Positions 1-6,502 of a stretch of 12,928 nucleotides of DNA are shown one piece after another. How positions within the stretch are numbered: position 1 is the first letter of the stretch; the number at the start of each line of letters is the position of its first letter. Source of the DNA: Chloroflexi bacterium RBG_16_68_14 (lineage in GTDB: Bacteria > Chloroflexota > Dehalococcoidia > DSTF01 > RBG-16-68-14). Under the pieces are notes generated by a model, which made no database searches, was not told the origin of the DNA, and saw nothing but the letters and a program-made list of their open reading frames with translations. The translations under genes and the position numbers were made by a program. The stretch lies in assembly GCA_001796995.1 (NCBI GenBank), contig MGOB01000058.1, positions 216 to 13,143 on the forward strand, written 5' to 3'.

Positions 1-988
1 GCTCCAGCGCCTCCTCCCAGGACGCGGGCGTCAGGGCGCCGTCGCGACGGACCAGGTGCTGGGCCAGCCGCTCGCTCTCTTTGACCGCGTCGTAGTGGAA
101 GCGACCGCGCACGCAGATCTGGTTGTCGCTGAAGGGGTTCAGCGTGTCCGGCTTGACGACGGCCGGCTTGCCGTTGCGCTGGCCGATGCTGATGGTACAG
201 CCCACGCTGCACGAGTTGCACACGGTGGAGACCCAGTCCTCGGTGCGGGCCAGCCACTTGTGGGGCTTCTCCATCAGCGTCGCCGTCGGGCAGACGTCGA
301 TGCAGGCACCGCAGAAGTCGCAGTTCGATTCGTGGATGGGCCCGCCGGCGCCGAAGGCGATGCGCGTGGAGTAGCCGCGGCCGGCCAGGGCGATGGCGCC
401 GGTGTGGCGCAGGTCGTCGCAGGCGCGGACGCAGCGGGTGCAGATGATACACATCTGCGGGTCGAACTCCAGCCAGGGGTTGGCCCGGTCGGGCTCCGGC
501 GGCGGCGCCTGGTAGTAGGTGCGCTCCTCGCCCTCCCAGGGCTCCACGTTGTCGTCGCCCATATCGAGGAAGACGTTCGTCGTCTGGAGCTCGCAGCGGT
601 AGTTCTTGGAGCAGGTGAGGCAGCGATGGGTGACCACGTCGTCCCGCAGGCAGACATCGCCGGGCATGCACTTCACCCGCCGGTGGCAGGTGAGACAGCG
701 GTCCGAGTGGTTGGCGTTGATGATGGCCAGGACGTACTGTCGGGCCCGCTTCACCTCCGGCGTGTCGGCGTGGACCACCATGCCGTCGCGCACCGTCGTG
801 GTGCAGGAGAGCTGGAGGCCGGGGGCGCCCTCGATCTCCACCAGGCAGGTGCGGCAGCCGGCGTAGGGAGGCAAGCCATCGATGTAGCAGAGGTTGGAGA
901 CGTAGAAGCCGTTCTGCTTGATGACCTCTACCAGGGGAGCGCCATCGGGCGCTTCCACCGACTGGCCGTTGATGGTGAGCTGCGCCAC
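1..988 (-). CDS. NuoG/FdsA-like iron-sulfur molybdopterin oxidoreductase, partial (3' end outside window)
   Basis: The first 329 residues are visible; the gene runs off the left edge. Domains in order: an N-terminal [2Fe-2S] ferredoxin fold (C34, C45, C48, C62), a NuoG-type His-Cys cluster segment (H94, C98, C101, C107), a second Cx2Cx5C copy (C123, C126, C132), a 2x[4Fe-4S] ferredoxin module (C180/183/186/190 and C223/226/229/233), then the start of the molybdopterin-oxidoreductase Fe4S4 domain (C257, C260, C264, C292, followed by RGRF). This order is shared by complex I NuoG and by NAD-linked formate dehydrogenase alpha subunits such as FdsA. The visible part cannot decide between them; the catalytic Cys/Sec/Ser position lies outside the window. 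The GTG start is supported by GGGAGG nine bases upstream, directly after the stop of the NuoI-like gene, so the two are cotranscribed. Likely cytoplasmic or membrane-peripheral, passing electrons through the ferredoxin neighbour. Confidence 0.88.
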   Translation of the reverse strand, partial: MAQLTINGQSVEAPDGAPLVEVIKQNGFYVSNLCYIDGLPPYAGCRTCLVEIEGAPGLQLSCTTTVRDGMVVHADTPEVKRARQYVLAIINANHSDRCLTCHRRVKCMPGDVCLRDDVVTHRCLTCSKNYRCELQTTNVFLDMGDDNVEPWEGEERTYYQAPPPEPDRANPWLEFDPQMCIICTRCVRACDDLRHTGAIALAGRGYSTRIAFGAGGPIHESNCDFCGACIDVCPTATLMEKPHKWLARTEDWVSTVCNSCSVGCTISIGQRNGKPAVVKPDTLNPFSDNQICVRGRFHYDAVKESERLAQHLVRRDGALTPASWEEALE

Positions 989-1003
989 GGCCTGGGGCCT
1001 CCC

Positions 1004-1480
1004 TCAGCTTCCCTGTTCGATGAGCTGGATGACGTGGTCGGGGACGCGCTGACTGTTGGGATAGGTGTAGTTGCTCTCCCGCAGGTAATTGCGGGCGAAC
1101 CTGGTGAGCGCGTCCTGGTCCCGGTACATGGCCTCGAACTCTGCCGTGACGTCTTTCCAGGTGCCGCCGGCCTGGATCGCCTCGTACGGGCAGGCTTCCA
1201 CGCAGAGCCCGCAGTACATGCAGATGCGGAAGTCGATCTCGTAGCGGTCGATGTGGAGGGAGCCATCCTCGGCGGGCGAGGTAGCCACCAGGATGCAGCC
1301 GTCCGGGCAGGCCTGGGCGCAGGTGGAGCAGCCGGTACAGCGCTCCTCGAACCAGACGAGATTGGTGCGCGCCCGGCGGGGGATGGGCCGCACCTCCTCC
1401 GGGTACTGCACGGTGAAGGGGGGCCGGAAGATGTGCCTCAGGGTGACCATCATCCCCTTCACCACGCCCAGGCCGTACAT
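1004..1480 (-). CDS. nuoI: NuoI-like 2x[4Fe-4S] ferredoxin subunit
   Basis: A 158-residue protein with the NuoI layout. The N-terminus carries the family pattern TLRHIFRPPFTVQYPEE (residues 13-29), which in complex I docks the subunit to the membrane arm. Two CxxCxxCxxxCP clusters follow (C48/51/54/58 and C87/90/93/97), binding the N6a/N6b-type [4Fe-4S] centres. The length is normal for the family. The frame is open a further 42 codons upstream, but that extension is unlike NuoI. The ATG chosen here has AAAGGGG five bases upstream. It is the first gene of a pair with the NuoG/FdsA-like gene (15 bases between stop and next start). In complex I NuoI carries electrons between NuoG and NuoB; here it may serve complex I or a NuoG-like formate dehydrogenase. 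No other nuo gene is in view, so the exact complex is open. Confidence 0.9.
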   Translation of the reverse strand: MYGLGVVKGMMVTLRHIFRPPFTVQYPEEVRPIPRRARTNLVWFEERCTGCSTCAQACPDGCILVATSPAEDGSLHIDRYEIDFRICMYCGLCVEACPYEAIQAGGTWKDVTAEFEAMYRDQDALTRFARNYLRESNYTYPNSQRVPDHVIQLIEQGS

Positions 1481-1573
1481 CCGCGCCCCTTTCTGCTCTC
1501 TCCTGCCGAACCCTGTCTGCCCAGCATAGCTGCGTGGGCGGCTATGGAGAAGACTTTCACAAACTGAGGACAA

Positions 1574-1603
1574 TTTTAGCAGTATTTGGTGTCTTAATTC
1601 AAC
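1574..1603 (-). promoter_or_regulatory. Candidate sigma70 promoter for the nuoI-like operon
   Basis: On the minus strand a -35 TTGAAT (1598-1603) and a -10 TAAAAT (1574-1579) are separated by 18 bases, with TGC just before the -10. The predicted transcript start lies near 1567, giving a leader of roughly 85 bases before the ATG at 1480. A short inverted repeat (TTGGT at 1587-1591, ACCAA at 1603-1607) overlaps the spacer and could be an operator, but its arms are only 5 bp. Seen by eye; no expression evidence. Confidence 0.45.
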
Positions 1604-1646
1604 CAACGAGGCTTATTCATGATTCCCCTCATGGCGGGGGGATTGT

Positions 1647-2162
1647 ATGATGACCACCACCAGCGTAACCAACGCAAGGGGAGGGATTATGCCGGGGCGG
1701 CAACCGGGCGAATTGGGGGGCCTTCGCCTTCGTGTGTCACCTAACTATTGGCTGCGAAGAGTAACGCGATGGCCGTTCTACTTTGAGAGTCATAACCCAT
1801 CTTTTCGGGTTCATGTGGAGCGGTTCTCGGCCCCGCCCGACGGAGAAAGCTGGCACAACGACGAGATCACCTTCGAGATCATCTTTGCCGATGGCTCCAA
1901 GTTCAAGCGTAAGTATCCGGTTCCCGAACTACACATCGGCAGATCGACCGAACTAATCATCAGTGAGATCTATACCGCGCATCCAGGACAGACAATCATC
2001 ACCATGCCTAGCGTTCCTGATGGGCCGTGGCAAACCCTGTACTCATATCAGGTTCGCACTGAGGAGCAATTGTGGCTCGGCTTGCTTGGGGTAGTTCTAG
2101 GCATCACTACAACTATTGGCGCTGCCTCGCCGGGCTGGACAAGATTGCTGCCTGGCGGATGA
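1647..2162 (+). CDS. Hypothetical protein with one C-terminal membrane segment
   Basis: I do not recognise this 171-residue protein. The middle part (residues 45-135) is rich in alternating beta-forming residues, aromatics and prolines (for example FRVHVERF and ITFEIIFADG), suggesting a beta-sandwich. It is followed by a hydrophobic segment at about 142-160 (LWLGLLGVVLGITTTIGAA), which would leave a tail-anchored topology with the large domain before the membrane helix. No signal peptide or catalytic motif is apparent. Two starts are possible: ATG 1647 behind a G-run (1636-1642), or ATG 1689, which has a better AAGGGGAGG (1676-1684) and gives 157 residues. Base composition is clearly lower in GC than the genes on either side, so this may be acquired DNA. 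The C-terminus may be altered: neighbouring frames beyond residue 160 also read like protein. Confidence 0.6.
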   Translation: MMTTTSVTNARGGIMPGRQPGELGGLRLRVSPNYWLRRVTRWPFYFESHNPSFRVHVERFSAPPDGESWHNDEITFEIIFADGSKFKRKYPVPELHIGRSTELIISEIYTAHPGQTIITMPSVPDGPWQTLYSYQVRTEEQLWLGLLGVVLGITTTIGAASPGWTRLLPGG

Positions 2163-2364
2163 CGACCGAATTGTGGTCATTCAGGAGACGCTTGAACCCG
2201 TGGCTACACAGTAAGCGACACCGGAGACACACACTGCCGAAGATGATCAGGAAACGCCAGCGCCCGCGCAAGAAGGGCAATGACGGACAGGTGAGCATGA
2301 ACCTGAACCTTTATCCGGCCACGAACGCGCAGGCAGCAGAGCCAGGTTTCAGGAGGTTCGCCTC
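2163..2364 (+). other. Stretch without an intact gene; possible decayed coding remnant
   Basis: No complete, well-supported gene is seen here. The frame that leads into the next small gene reads as an acidic, proline-rich, protein-like sequence (DDDRIVVIQETLEPVATQ, then after TAA at 2212-2214 a second acidic block, then TGA at 2281-2283 and a third block up to the ATG at 2365). This could be the eroded tail of the preceding gene, a sequencing indel effect, or chance. A very basic overlapping frame also stays open here, but it looks like the complement of this acidic frame rather than a gene. Confidence 0.25.
2351..2356 (+). promoter_or_regulatory. Perfect Shine-Dalgarno (AGGAGG) for the small membrane protein
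   Basis: AGGAGG lies eight bases upstream of ATG 2365. It is the best ribosome binding site in the window and is the main reason to accept the following 88-residue frame as a real gene. Confidence 0.75.
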
Positions 2365-2631
2365 ATGGTTCGCAACAGAACCGTCACTGCAATAAGCCCT
2401 CTCGCGCTAGCCACAATAAGCCTTGTCCTTGCAGTGTCCAGCATCGTTCTTTCCCTTTGGCCTGTCGTTGCTGACCCGCCTTGGGAACCGGAACGAGTCG
2501 TCGAACGAGTCATCGAACCGGCGACACTGACCGGCTGCGACCTATTGCAACAGCAGCTTGTGGAGGCGGGCAGCGATCGCGGCGCATATGGCATCTTCAT
2601 CCTTGGCCGTGCTGAAGGATGCTGGCGCTGA
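2365..2631 (+). CDS. Small hypothetical membrane-anchored protein
   Basis: An 88-residue protein that I do not recognise. A short basic N-terminus (MVRNR) precedes one hydrophobic segment at about residues 9-36 (ISPLALATISLVLAVSSIVL), then a predicted exposed domain. This fits a signal anchor with the C-terminal part outside the membrane, or an uncleaved signal peptide. The exposed part begins with a short repetitive stretch EPERVVERVIEP (residues 41-52) and holds two cysteines (C58, C86) that could pair outside the cytoplasm. The perfect AGGAGG upstream supports both the gene and its start. Like the protein before it, it sits in DNA of lower GC than the surroundings. It converges with the RND exporter gene, with 38 bases between the stops. 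Function unknown. Confidence 0.6.
   Translation: MVRNRTVTAISPLALATISLVLAVSSIVLSLWPVVADPPWEPERVVERVIEPATLTGCDLLQQQLVEAGSDRGAYGIFILGRAEGCWR
2491..2520 (+). repeat. 12-bp tandem repeat, 2.5 copies, inside the small membrane protein gene
   Basis: GAACGAGTCGTC (2491-2502) is followed directly by GAACGAGTCATC (2503-2514) and a half copy GAACCG (2515-2520). It is in frame and encodes ERVV-ERVI-EP just after the membrane segment. Probably a small slippage expansion. Confidence 0.6.
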
Positions 2632-2669
2632 ATTATGAATAAGGCTCAAATGAGGGCGCCCCGGCCCCT

Positions 2670-4820
2670 TCAACTGCCCGCCGCCCCTTCCGGCTGAGGC
2701 TCGTGCAGGCCAAACCGCGGCACCAAGCGGTCCAGCCACTGCGGGAACCACCAGTTGGCATTGCCCATGAGCTGCATGATGGAGGGGACCAGGATGAGCC
2801 GGACCAGGGTGGCGTCCAGGAAGATGGCCGCTGCCAGCCCGATGCCGAACTCCTTGATCACCCGCTGGTCGCTCACGGCGAAGCTGAGGAAGACCGCGAC
2901 CATGATGGCCGCGGCGGCGGAGATGACCCGCGTCGTTACCGAGAGGCCCCGCGCTACCGCCTCGGAGTTATCGCGGCTCTTCAGATACTCCTCCTGAATG
3001 CGGCTCACCAGGAACACCTCGTAGTCCATGGAGAGGCCGAAGAGGACGGCGAAGAGCATCATCGGCAGGAAGGACTCGATGGGTCCCCGCTCCACGCCGA
3101 GGTATTCTCCCAGCCAGCCCCACTGAAAGACGGCGACGATCACGCCGTAGGAGGCGCCGATGGAGAGCACGTTCATGATCGCTGCTTTCAGCGGCACCAG
3201 CACGGAGCGGAACGTCGCCATGAGCAGCACAAAGCTCAGCCCGATAACCGCCGCGAAGAACAGCGGCATCCGGGAGGCGATCTTGCTGTCCACGTCGATG
3301 AAGAGGGCGGTGGACCCCCCGACCAGCGCCTCGGCGCTCGTGCCCTCCGTCGCCAGGGAGACGATGCGCCGGAGCCGGTTGACCAGCGCGTCCGTCTCCT
3401 CCGCCTGGGGCGCGGTCTCCGGGATCACGATGATGGTGGCCATGGTGCGCGCTTCGTTGAAGCGCGCCGGCGTCACGCTCACTACGCCTTCGGTCTGCCC
3501 GACGATAAGCGGCAGCCGCATCGCGGCGGCGTCACCCACCACGTCGTCGGTCCGGACCCCGATCAAGATTGGGCCGTTCAACCCCGGCCCGAAGGCCTCC
3601 GACAGCAGGTCGTAGGCCCGGCGCGACGTGAACGACTTGGGGTTGCTTCCGTCGTCGGAGGAGCCGAGACGGATGCTCAGGACCGGCCAGGCCAGCACCA
3701 CCAAGGCCGCCAGCGACAGGGCGAAGAAGAGCAGGGGCGCGCGCTGGATCAGGCGGCCCAGCCGGTAGCCGAACCCGGTCTCGCTCTCGTGGGCCGGGGC
3801 AGCCAGCCCGGGGATCCGCCAGCGGTCGATGTGGCCGCCGACCAACCCCACGATGGCAGGGAGCACGAGGATGGCCACGGTGACGGCGAGGGCCACCACC
3901 AGGGCCGCCGCGGAGCCGACGTAGGAGATGAAGGGGATGCCCACCGCCCACAGGCCGAGCAAAGCGATCACCACGGTGAAACCAGCGAAGACGACCGACC
4001 GCCCCGCTGTCGCCGCCGCCTGGCCGATGGCATCCACCACGCTGGAGCCGAGGGCCACCCCTTCGCGAAACCGCGTCACCACCAGCAGCGAGTAGTCGAT
4101 ACCTACGCCGATGCCGATCATGGAGGCAAACTGGGGGGTGAAGGAGGGCAGATCGACGAAGGAGGCGCCCACTCCCACGAGGAAGAAGCCCGATGTCAGC
4201 GCCAGCAGCGCCGTAGTGATAGGCAGCGCCATCGCCACGATGGAGCCGAAAGCGATGAGCAGGATGACCACTGCGGCCCCCACGCCGATGAGCTCAGAGC
4301 TCCCCGGCGCCTCCTGCTCGGCCGCGCTCACCACCTGTCCGCCCGCCTCCACCTGGAAGCCAGGGGAAGAGCGCCGCTCCCGGAGATCCAGCAGCGCATC
4401 GACGCTGGTCTCCTCCAGGCCGAAGGACTCCTTCCCGTACTGGACACTGATCCGGGCGATGGAACCGTCCCGGGAGATCGCTCCCGGCTGCTCATAGGGC
4501 GATGAGACGCCTATTACCTCTGGCAGGTCCTTCAGGTCAGCGACTAGCTCCTCCGCCCGCGTGCGGACCTCCGGATCGTCGAAGCCGGCCGGGGCCCGCA
4601 CCACCACCGTCGCCGAATCGCCGGCCGTCCCCGGGAAGTGCTCCTCCAGCAGGTCGAACAGTCGCTGGGACTCAGTACCGGGGAGGGAAAAGCTGCCGCC
4701 GTACCGGCCGCCGAAGAGGACGTAGAGGGCGCCGAGGCCAACGAGGACGGCCAGCGCGACGGCCAGGACTCGCCAGGGGCGACGCGCAGCGAAGCGAGCC
4801 CAGGCGGCGAGGGGACTCAC
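2670..4820 (-). CDS. MmpL-type RND superfamily exporter
   Basis: A 716-residue RND-family transporter of the MMPL type. Layout: TM1 (about 16-36), an extracytoplasmic loop (37-175), TM2-6 (about 176-326), a cytoplasmic linker, TM7 (about 363-383), a second loop (384-518) and TM8-12 (about 519-685). Both proton-relay motifs of the family are present: GIGVGIDYSLLV with D242-Y243 in TM4 and GLSMDYEVFL with D599-Y600 in TM10. Such pumps use the proton gradient to export lipids, drugs or other hydrophobic compounds. The GTG start overlaps the TGA of the MarR gene as GTGA, so translation is coupled and the pump is very probably under that regulator. The length is typical of the shorter MmpL-like proteins outside mycobacteria. 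The substrate cannot be told from sequence. Confidence 0.93.
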   Translation of the reverse strand: MSPLAAWARFAARRPWRVLAVALAVLVGLGALYVLFGGRYGGSFSLPGTESQRLFDLLEEHFPGTAGDSATVVVRAPAGFDDPEVRTRAEELVADLKDLPEVIGVSSPYEQPGAISRDGSIARISVQYGKESFGLEETSVDALLDLRERRSSPGFQVEAGGQVVSAAEQEAPGSSELIGVGAAVVILLIAFGSIVAMALPITTALLALTSGFFLVGVGASFVDLPSFTPQFASMIGIGVGIDYSLLVVTRFREGVALGSSVVDAIGQAAATAGRSVVFAGFTVVIALLGLWAVGIPFISYVGSAAALVVALAVTVAILVLPAIVGLVGGHIDRWRIPGLAAPAHESETGFGYRLGRLIQRAPLLFFALSLAALVVLAWPVLSIRLGSSDDGSNPKSFTSRRAYDLLSEAFGPGLNGPILIGVRTDDVVGDAAAMRLPLIVGQTEGVVSVTPARFNEARTMATIIVIPETAPQAEETDALVNRLRRIVSLATEGTSAEALVGGSTALFIDVDSKIASRMPLFFAAVIGLSFVLLMATFRSVLVPLKAAIMNVLSIGASYGVIVAVFQWGWLGEYLGVERGPIESFLPMMLFAVLFGLSMDYEVFLVSRIQEEYLKSRDNSEAVARGLSVTTRVISAAAAIMVAVFLSFAVSDQRVIKEFGIGLAAAIFLDATLVRLILVPSIMQLMGNANWWFPQWLDRLVPRFGLHEPQPEGAAGS

Positions 4821-5293
4821 TCCGATACCTCGGCGATCTGGCGGTTCTCCTGCCTGATGAGCACCGACAGCTCATGGAATCGTTCGGCAGCCTGCGCAAT
4901 GGCCTCGCGCTCCCCTTCTTCGACGCTGGCAAGCACCCTTGTCATGACTTCGTCCAACGCCTGCACCATGCGCACCACCACCGACCGGCCCGCTCGGGTG
5001 AGGCTCACCAGAACCACCCGCCTGTCTTCGGGAGACGCTGCGCGAGCCGCCAGGCCCTCCCGAACCAGGCGATCGACGATGCCGGTAGTCGTAGGAAGGG
5101 ACACCCCGAGATCGTCAGCGATCTCCGTCATCGAGAGCTTCTTGGGCGCCGCCTCGTCGAGGATGAACAGCGTCAGCAGCTGGGGCGTGGTCAGCCCGTG
5201 GTAGACGCTATCGATCAGGCCCGCGAGCCGGAGGTTCCGCGCGATTCGCGGAACCAGCACGCTGACGCGGCGGACGTGATGATCCAGAGGCAT
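4817..5293 (-). CDS. MarR-family transcriptional regulator
   Basis: A 158-residue winged-helix protein. The helix-turn-helix is at about residues 53-79 (LSMTEIADDLGVSLPTTTGIVDRL). The wing follows, with the family hallmark DRRVVLVSLTRAG at about 89-101, and long N- and C-terminal helices form the dimer interface. MarR proteins usually repress their own operon and release DNA when they bind a small aromatic or lipophilic ligand. Here the gene is first in an operon with the RND exporter and overlaps it by four bases, which suggests ligand-induced efflux. A strong promoter and a 29-bp inverted repeat lie directly upstream, fitting autorepression. The ATG start has only a weak ribosome site. The stop of the preceding metallo-hydrolase gene is 114 bases upstream on the same strand, so some read-through is possible. 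Confidence 0.93.
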   Translation of the reverse strand: MPLDHHVRRVSVLVPRIARNLRLAGLIDSVYHGLTTPQLLTLFILDEAAPKKLSMTEIADDLGVSLPTTTGIVDRLVREGLAARAASPEDRRVVLVSLTRAGRSVVVRMVQALDEVMTRVLASVEEGEREAIAQAAERFHELSVLIRQENRQIAEVSE

Positions 5294-5298
5294 GTTGC

Positions 5299-5327
5299 TT
5301 AGCCTAGCAGATAGTTAGCGAGGCTAA
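5299..5327. promoter_or_regulatory. Candidate MarR operator (29-bp inverted repeat)
   Basis: TTAGCCTAGC (5299-5308) and GCGAGGCTAA (5318-5327) are inverted copies with one mismatch in ten, separated by nine bases. The right half also contains its own perfect palindrome TTAGC-GAG-GCTAA (5315-5327). The element touches the -10 box and covers the predicted start site and leader of marR, where a bound dimer or pair of dimers would block transcription. One further TTAGC half-site lies at 5360-5364, next to the -35. Confidence 0.6.
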
Positions 5328-5355
5328 TTATATTCCCCGCTACCCCTTGTCGCAA
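5327..5355 (-). promoter_or_regulatory. Promoter of the marR-exporter operon
   Basis: On the minus strand a -35 TTGCGA (5350-5355), a 17-base spacer and a perfect -10 TATAAT (5327-5332). Transcription would start near 5320, about 27 bases before the ATG, inside the inverted repeat proposed as operator. Confidence 0.65.
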
Positions 5356-5407
5356 GCCATTAGCAAACCGCTGTCAAGCCCAGAGAAGGAGGGAGCGAGG
5401 AGAGCGT

Positions 5408-6142
5408 CTACAGGCTGAAGCGGGCAAAGTCGTCCGCCACCAGCGCGTTCTCGATGCCCAGCTCTTTCTGCCCGCCGTCCAGGTGGGTGAGGATGAAGGT
5501 GGGCTTCGGGCCCAGCCGGCGCCGCAGCTCTCGGATGTCGTTGGGGCTCAGGTGCGGGCCGCACGTGCCGTCCCAGCAGGAGCACTCGACGACGAAGGCA
5601 TCGGCGCCATCGGCCAGCTCCAGCAGCGCGTCGCACAGCACGCTGTCGCCGGAGTAGGCGACGGTGCGGCCGCCCACCTGCACGCGGAAGCCGAAGCACT
5701 CCATCTCGACGACATGGTTGACGGAGCGAGCAAGGAACTTGAGGCCCGCCACCTCGCCCTCCAGGCCGTCCCGCAGGTCCCGGTAGGTCTCCTGATAGGT
5801 CTTGTTCTTCTTGAGAACGTTAGGGAAACCAGCTCGGGTAATGGTGCGCACCTGCTCCTCGATACCAGGTGGGCCGAGGATGGTCAGGTCTTTGCTCCGA
5901 GGCGTCATCTCCGCGTACTCCAGCAGCAAGAAGGGCAGGCCGAAGAAGTGGTCGCCGTGGAAGTGACTGATAAAGATGGCTTCGATCTCATCCGGCGCTA
6001 CCTGGCACTGCTTCAGGTGGGGCAACACCACCGGCGAGGCGTCGAAGAGGTAGCGGCCGTTGAGGAGGAAGCTGCTCCAGTACCGCCCCGAGGCGAAGGC
6101 GTTGCCGGAACCGAGGAAGAGGAACTCCAAACCCTGACCCAC
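5408..6142 (-). CDS. MBL-fold metallo-hydrolase, RNase Z-like branch
   Basis: A 244-residue single-domain metallo-beta-lactamase-fold protein. The full two-metal ligand set is visible: HFHGDH (H60, H62, D64, H65), H143, D166 in YSGDS and H220 in LTHLDG. The pattern SHFHGDHFFGLPFLL resembles RNase Z and arylsulfatase-like members, but the protein is shorter than typical RNase Z and I see no exosite arm, so tRNA processing should not be assumed. A cysteine-bearing loop ECSCWDGTCGPHLS (186-199) is distinctive. I chose the GTG at 6142 because it has AGGAG seven bases upstream and begins directly with the first strand (LEFLFLGSGNAF). An ATG at 6181 would add 13 low-complexity residues with no clear ribosome site. 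It lies upstream of marR on the same strand and is divergent from the second exporter. Confidence 0.85.
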   Translation of the reverse strand: MGQGLEFLFLGSGNAFASGRYWSSFLLNGRYLFDASPVVLPHLKQCQVAPDEIEAIFISHFHGDHFFGLPFLLLEYAEMTPRSKDLTILGPPGIEEQVRTITRAGFPNVLKKNKTYQETYRDLRDGLEGEVAGLKFLARSVNHVVEMECFGFRVQVGGRTVAYSGDSVLCDALLELADGADAFVVECSCWDGTCGPHLSPNDIRELRRRLGPKPTFILTHLDGGQKELGIENALVADDFARFSL

Positions 6143-6349
6143 CCGGCGGCTCCTACTCGATCCCGCCCCCCCAGACGCCATCCGGAAAGGCCCGCCGACC
6201 GGCCAGGCGGAGCCCGGCCTGACAGAACGAGTTCCTTGAAAGGCTGCCGTTCCAGATCATGCGTCTACCTCACCGACAATGGACGTCCCTGCCGCCGTTT
6301 CCGCAGCGCTCCTTCTGCTCTCGAAGGTGCAGCATACATCATCCGGGGC

Positions 6350-6374
6350 GTAGGGAGAAGGGGCGCTCCCCTAC
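6350..6374. repeat. Inverted repeat / hairpin in the divergent intergenic region
   Basis: GTAGGGAG (6350-6357) pairs with CTCCCCTAC (6366-6374), leaving one bulged C, around an eight-base loop. There is no T-run, so it is not a standard terminator. It could be an operator or a structured leader element, or chance in GC-rich DNA. Confidence 0.35.
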
Positions 6375-6421
6375 CGCACTGCCATCTCGGCCACCGCAGA
6401 ACGCCGCTGCCAGGCCCGGTG

Positions 6422-6449
6422 TTGACTGCCTCGCATTCCGTGGTATGCT
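6422..6449 (+). promoter_or_regulatory. Candidate promoter for the HAE3 exporter operon
   Basis: -35 TTGACT (6422-6427), 16-base spacer, -10 TATGCT (6444-6449). Transcription would begin near 6456 with a leader of about 45 bases that includes the small hairpin at 6477-6489. Confidence 0.5.
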
Positions 6450-6502
6450 TAGGTGCGAAGGAGAGCCTTGGGTGACGGGCACGATGCCCACGGGGTGCGG
6501 CC

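Larger units (their letters stand above)
6143..6502. other. Divergent intergenic region between the MBL hydrolase and the HAE3 exporter
   Basis: About 360 bases without a convincing gene; the short open frames on both strands have no family character. It holds the ribosome site of the hydrolase gene (6150-6154), a GC-rich inverted repeat (6350-6374), a plausible promoter for the plus-strand exporter (6422-6449) and a small hairpin (GGGCA-CGA-TGCCC, 6477-6489) close to that gene's start. I could not find a clear promoter for the minus-strand hydrolase. Confidence 0.6.

Noticed and set aside
56..1567. A 503-codon plus-strand open frame
   Set aside because: It lies antisense to the NuoG/NuoI-like genes, whose cysteine motifs are unmistakable. 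Its translation is Gly/Ala/Val/Asp-rich without motifs, as expected of a GC-rich shadow frame.
1621..1646. C-run/G-run hairpin before the first small membrane gene
   Set aside because: The stem pairs over about five bases only before a mismatch; the G-run is better read as part of a ribosome site.
2072..2395. A 107-codon basic frame across the gap between the two small genes
   Set aside because: It overlaps both flanking genes, has no ribosome site, and its Arg/Lys-rich content mirrors the acidic frame beside it.
2632..2669. Possible bidirectional terminator between the convergent small gene and the exporter gene
   Set aside because: Only a short GGGCGCCC-type palindrome is present, without a proper stem or T-run.
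2703..4505. A 600-codon plus-strand open frame
   Set aside because: Antisense to the MmpL-type exporter; its Asp/His/Arg/Gln-rich composition with no domains is typical of the complement of a membrane protein gene.
5350..5377. A second perfect TTGACA (minus strand, 5372-5377) upstream of marR
   Set aside because: No acceptable -10 box lies 16-18 bases downstream; the TTGCGA/TATAAT pair is the better promoter.
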